DNA of 64,000 bases, taken from Physcomitrium patens (lineage: Eukaryota; Streptophyta; Bryopsida; Funariales; Funariaceae). The translations under genes and the position numbers were made by a program. The DNA lies in contig NC_037273.1 of NCBI RefSeq assembly GCF_000002425.4, forward strand, positions 7,775,868 to 7,839,867, written 5' to 3'. The notes beneath the pieces are model-generated. The model saw only the letters and a program-made list of their open reading frames with translations, was not told the DNA's origin and made no database searches. This document shows, one piece after another, positions 62,585 to 64,000 of this stretch; position 1 is the first letter of the stretch; each line of letters begins with the position of its first letter.

Positions 62585-62595
62585 TTGTCGAGACT
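62585..62595 (+). other. Self-complementary primer-binding site
   Basis: TTGTCGAGACT, 2 nt after the LTR end, is the exact reverse complement of AGTCTCGACAA at the predicted transcript start. This is the arrangement used for self-priming by the fission yeast element Tf1. A second candidate, GATATCAGAG at 62608-62617, resembles a tRNA-iMet site but is 26 nt from the LTR. Confidence 0.65.
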
Positions 62596-62862
62596 TCACT
62601 CACCTCAGATATCAGAGTTAGTTTCTTCCTCATTAGAGTACGGATTACTCCTTTGCTTGGAAGTGTACTAGCATTTTAGAGGTTGCGGATTACCCTCCTC
62701 TAAACTGATACTTCTTTTGTTACAATATTGGAGTCTTATTCTTCTTGGAGATAGTGGATTACCCTTATTCTTGAAGCTCTTAAGGCATTTTAGAGGTTGC
62801 GGAGTACCCTCCTCTAAACCAATATTTTCTTCTTGTAGAATCATTTCTGTCCTTTTCTTAGA

Positions 62863-63960
62863 ATGGCCGGAGGCCAAGACATTACTATGATGGAAAGTTC
62901 AGAGTCCAAGTTGGATGCTATTATGAATGCCCTCGCTATGTTATTACAAAGAACTGCAGAGATTGAAGGAGTCGTGGCAAGGCTTCATAATGATGGAGCA
63001 TCTGGGATGGCACAATCTAGGTTACACCAGCCTCAAACTTCTACACTTAGAGAAGCAACTTTGCCTCAGGTTCGACAAGCACCGCTGGTTCTACAACATA
63101 AGGAGCTCCGTGTTAGCCTTCTGGACAAGTTCGATGGTACGCATTCCAAGTTTCAAGGATTTGTCAATCAAATTAGGTTGATAACAGTTTTACAGCCCGA
63201 ATGCTATCTAACGGAGGAGTCATGTGTTGGACTTATTGGAACCTTACTTACAGGGCAAGCTCTATCATGGTTTGCTCCTTTGTTTGAGAAACGATCATCC
63301 ATACTAAACAACTTTGAAACCTTTTTGGAGGCATTTGCGGAAGCATTTGGTGAATACGATAAGGTTCGATGGGCTACAACAAAGATCCGGTCACTGTGAC
63401 AAGAGATGCGCTCTATATCAGTCTATGCATCGAACTTCAGGCAATTAGCATGCGACATCAATTGGGATGAAGAAGCATTGATGAGTCAATTCTATTGGAG
63501 TTTAAGAGATGATGTGAAGGATTTGCTGTTAACTCTTCGTGATCCATAAATGCTCAACGAAGCTATTAGCCAAGCTGTGGAGTGCGATAATCACCTATTC
63601 CAACGTCGCCAAGATTAATATTCAAGACAACATACGGTTCGCCATGCCTCAACTATGTCGGCAAGCAGCATGAATACACATTCAGAGGTAGAAGACATGC
63701 AAATTGATGCGGTACGTGTCAAATTCCTAACCCAAGAAGAAAAAAAGCAGTGTATGGAGGAAGGTCTATGCTTGTATTGCGGTGAAGAAGGGCACAAAGT
63801 TGGAAACTATCCCAAGAAGCAAAATTGACATATTGTAAGGACTAGGGGCACGTTTGTTCAAGAAAACGAGGATGCCCAGCCACAATAGGAACTGTGTGGC
63901 TGGATAGTGAAATATCGCAACAACAACTAGGTTCCTTTCTTTTCGCTCAACTTGCCCTTT
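62863..63960 (+). pseudogene. Gypsy gag with two zinc knuckles, few lesions
   Basis: It starts MAGGQDITMMESSESKLDA at 62863. The capsid core includes LLDKFDGTHSKFQGFVNQ and LTGQALSWFAPLFE. In-frame stops follow at 63397 (TGA, probably from CGA), near 63,547 (TAA, probably from CAA) and near 63,616 (TAA). The first zinc knuckle CLYCGEEGHKVGNY has Tyr where the last Cys belongs. A second knuckle (YCKD, stop, GHVCSRKRGCP) is in another frame near 63,830-63,880, indicating a small indel. Most lesions are C-to-T or G-to-A. Confidence 0.85.
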
Positions 63961-64000
63961 GCTTTATAATTCCTTTATTTATTGGCCCTCAGAAACTGAG

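Larger units (their letters stand above)
62084..64000 (+). mobile_element. Younger Ty3/Gypsy element, 5' part, runs off the window
   Basis: 5' LTR 62084-62582, self-type primer site 62585-62595, leader, and gag from 62863. The gag shows the FDGTHSKFQGF core and zinc knuckles of the same broad chromovirus type as the older family, but the LTR is different in sequence. G+C content is far higher than in the old copies and gag has only a few lesions, so it is relatively young. pol and the 3' LTR lie beyond the window. Confidence 0.85.

Noticed and set aside
62608..62617. GATATCAGAG as a tRNA-iMet primer-binding site
   Set aside because: Eight bases match the usual site, but it lies 26 nt after the LTR, not next to it. 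The self-complementary 11-mer is correctly placed. Kept as an alternative in the finding.

Overview
The window is nuclear DNA of a land plant. Its genes have many short GT-AG introns and plastid-type products, including phytoene desaturase. A low-GC, gene-poor half is filled with decayed LTR retrotransposons. Gene families and the chromodomain Gypsy elements fit a bryophyte, perhaps a moss; this is inferred from general character, since no species marker was seen.

Layout. Positions 1-36,000 form a gene island broken by one old retrotransposon. Genes in order: a TMEM135/Tim17-22-23-like membrane protein (minus, 8 coding exons, 426-3870); a degenerate Gypsy chromovirus with both LTRs (5886-12271); a C2-domain SRC2-like protein with a Pro/Gln/Tyr-rich tail (minus, 13687-14622); a SirB1/transglutaminase-like protein (minus, 10 coding exons, 16594-20411); a membrane-anchored aspartic protease (minus, 24204-25910); a RING E3 that looks like a SUMO-targeted ubiquitin ligase (plus, 28105-30073); and phytoene desaturase (minus, 11 exons, 31224-35111). 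I reconstructed exon borders by hand; all junctions are GT-AG and every exon length keeps frame. No operon-like organisation is expected or seen.

Positions 36,400-64,000 are nested transposons. A reverse-oriented Gypsy element (3' LTR at 38558-39098, integrase 40.4-41.5 kb, RT 42.7-43.57 kb, protease/RT start 50.6-51.3 kb) was split by a forward Gypsy copy (43580-50592) flanked by a 5-bp duplication, ATTAT. That copy was invaded by long-LTR (~1.2 kb) elements, and one of those received a younger 540-bp solo LTR (46315-46854, duplication GTAGA). A second reverse Gypsy remnant lies at 51316-53110. A nearly complete but mutated Copia element (55168-60397, duplication GCTAG) sits inside another long LTR. 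An unrecognised decayed coiled-coil gene (60668-62083, minus) is cut by the 5' LTR of a younger Gypsy element that runs off the window (62084-64000).

Most interesting signals. (1) The terminal Gypsy element and its older relatives look self-priming, in the manner of yeast Tf1: 11 bases at the predicted transcription start are exactly complementary to the 11 bases starting 2 nt after the LTR, and old copies keep a decayed site at the same spacing. (2) The U3 of that LTR holds several perfect heat-shock elements, so it may be a heat-responsive retrotransposon. (3) The older Gypsy family carries an extra conserved reading frame after the chromodomain, seen in three copies.
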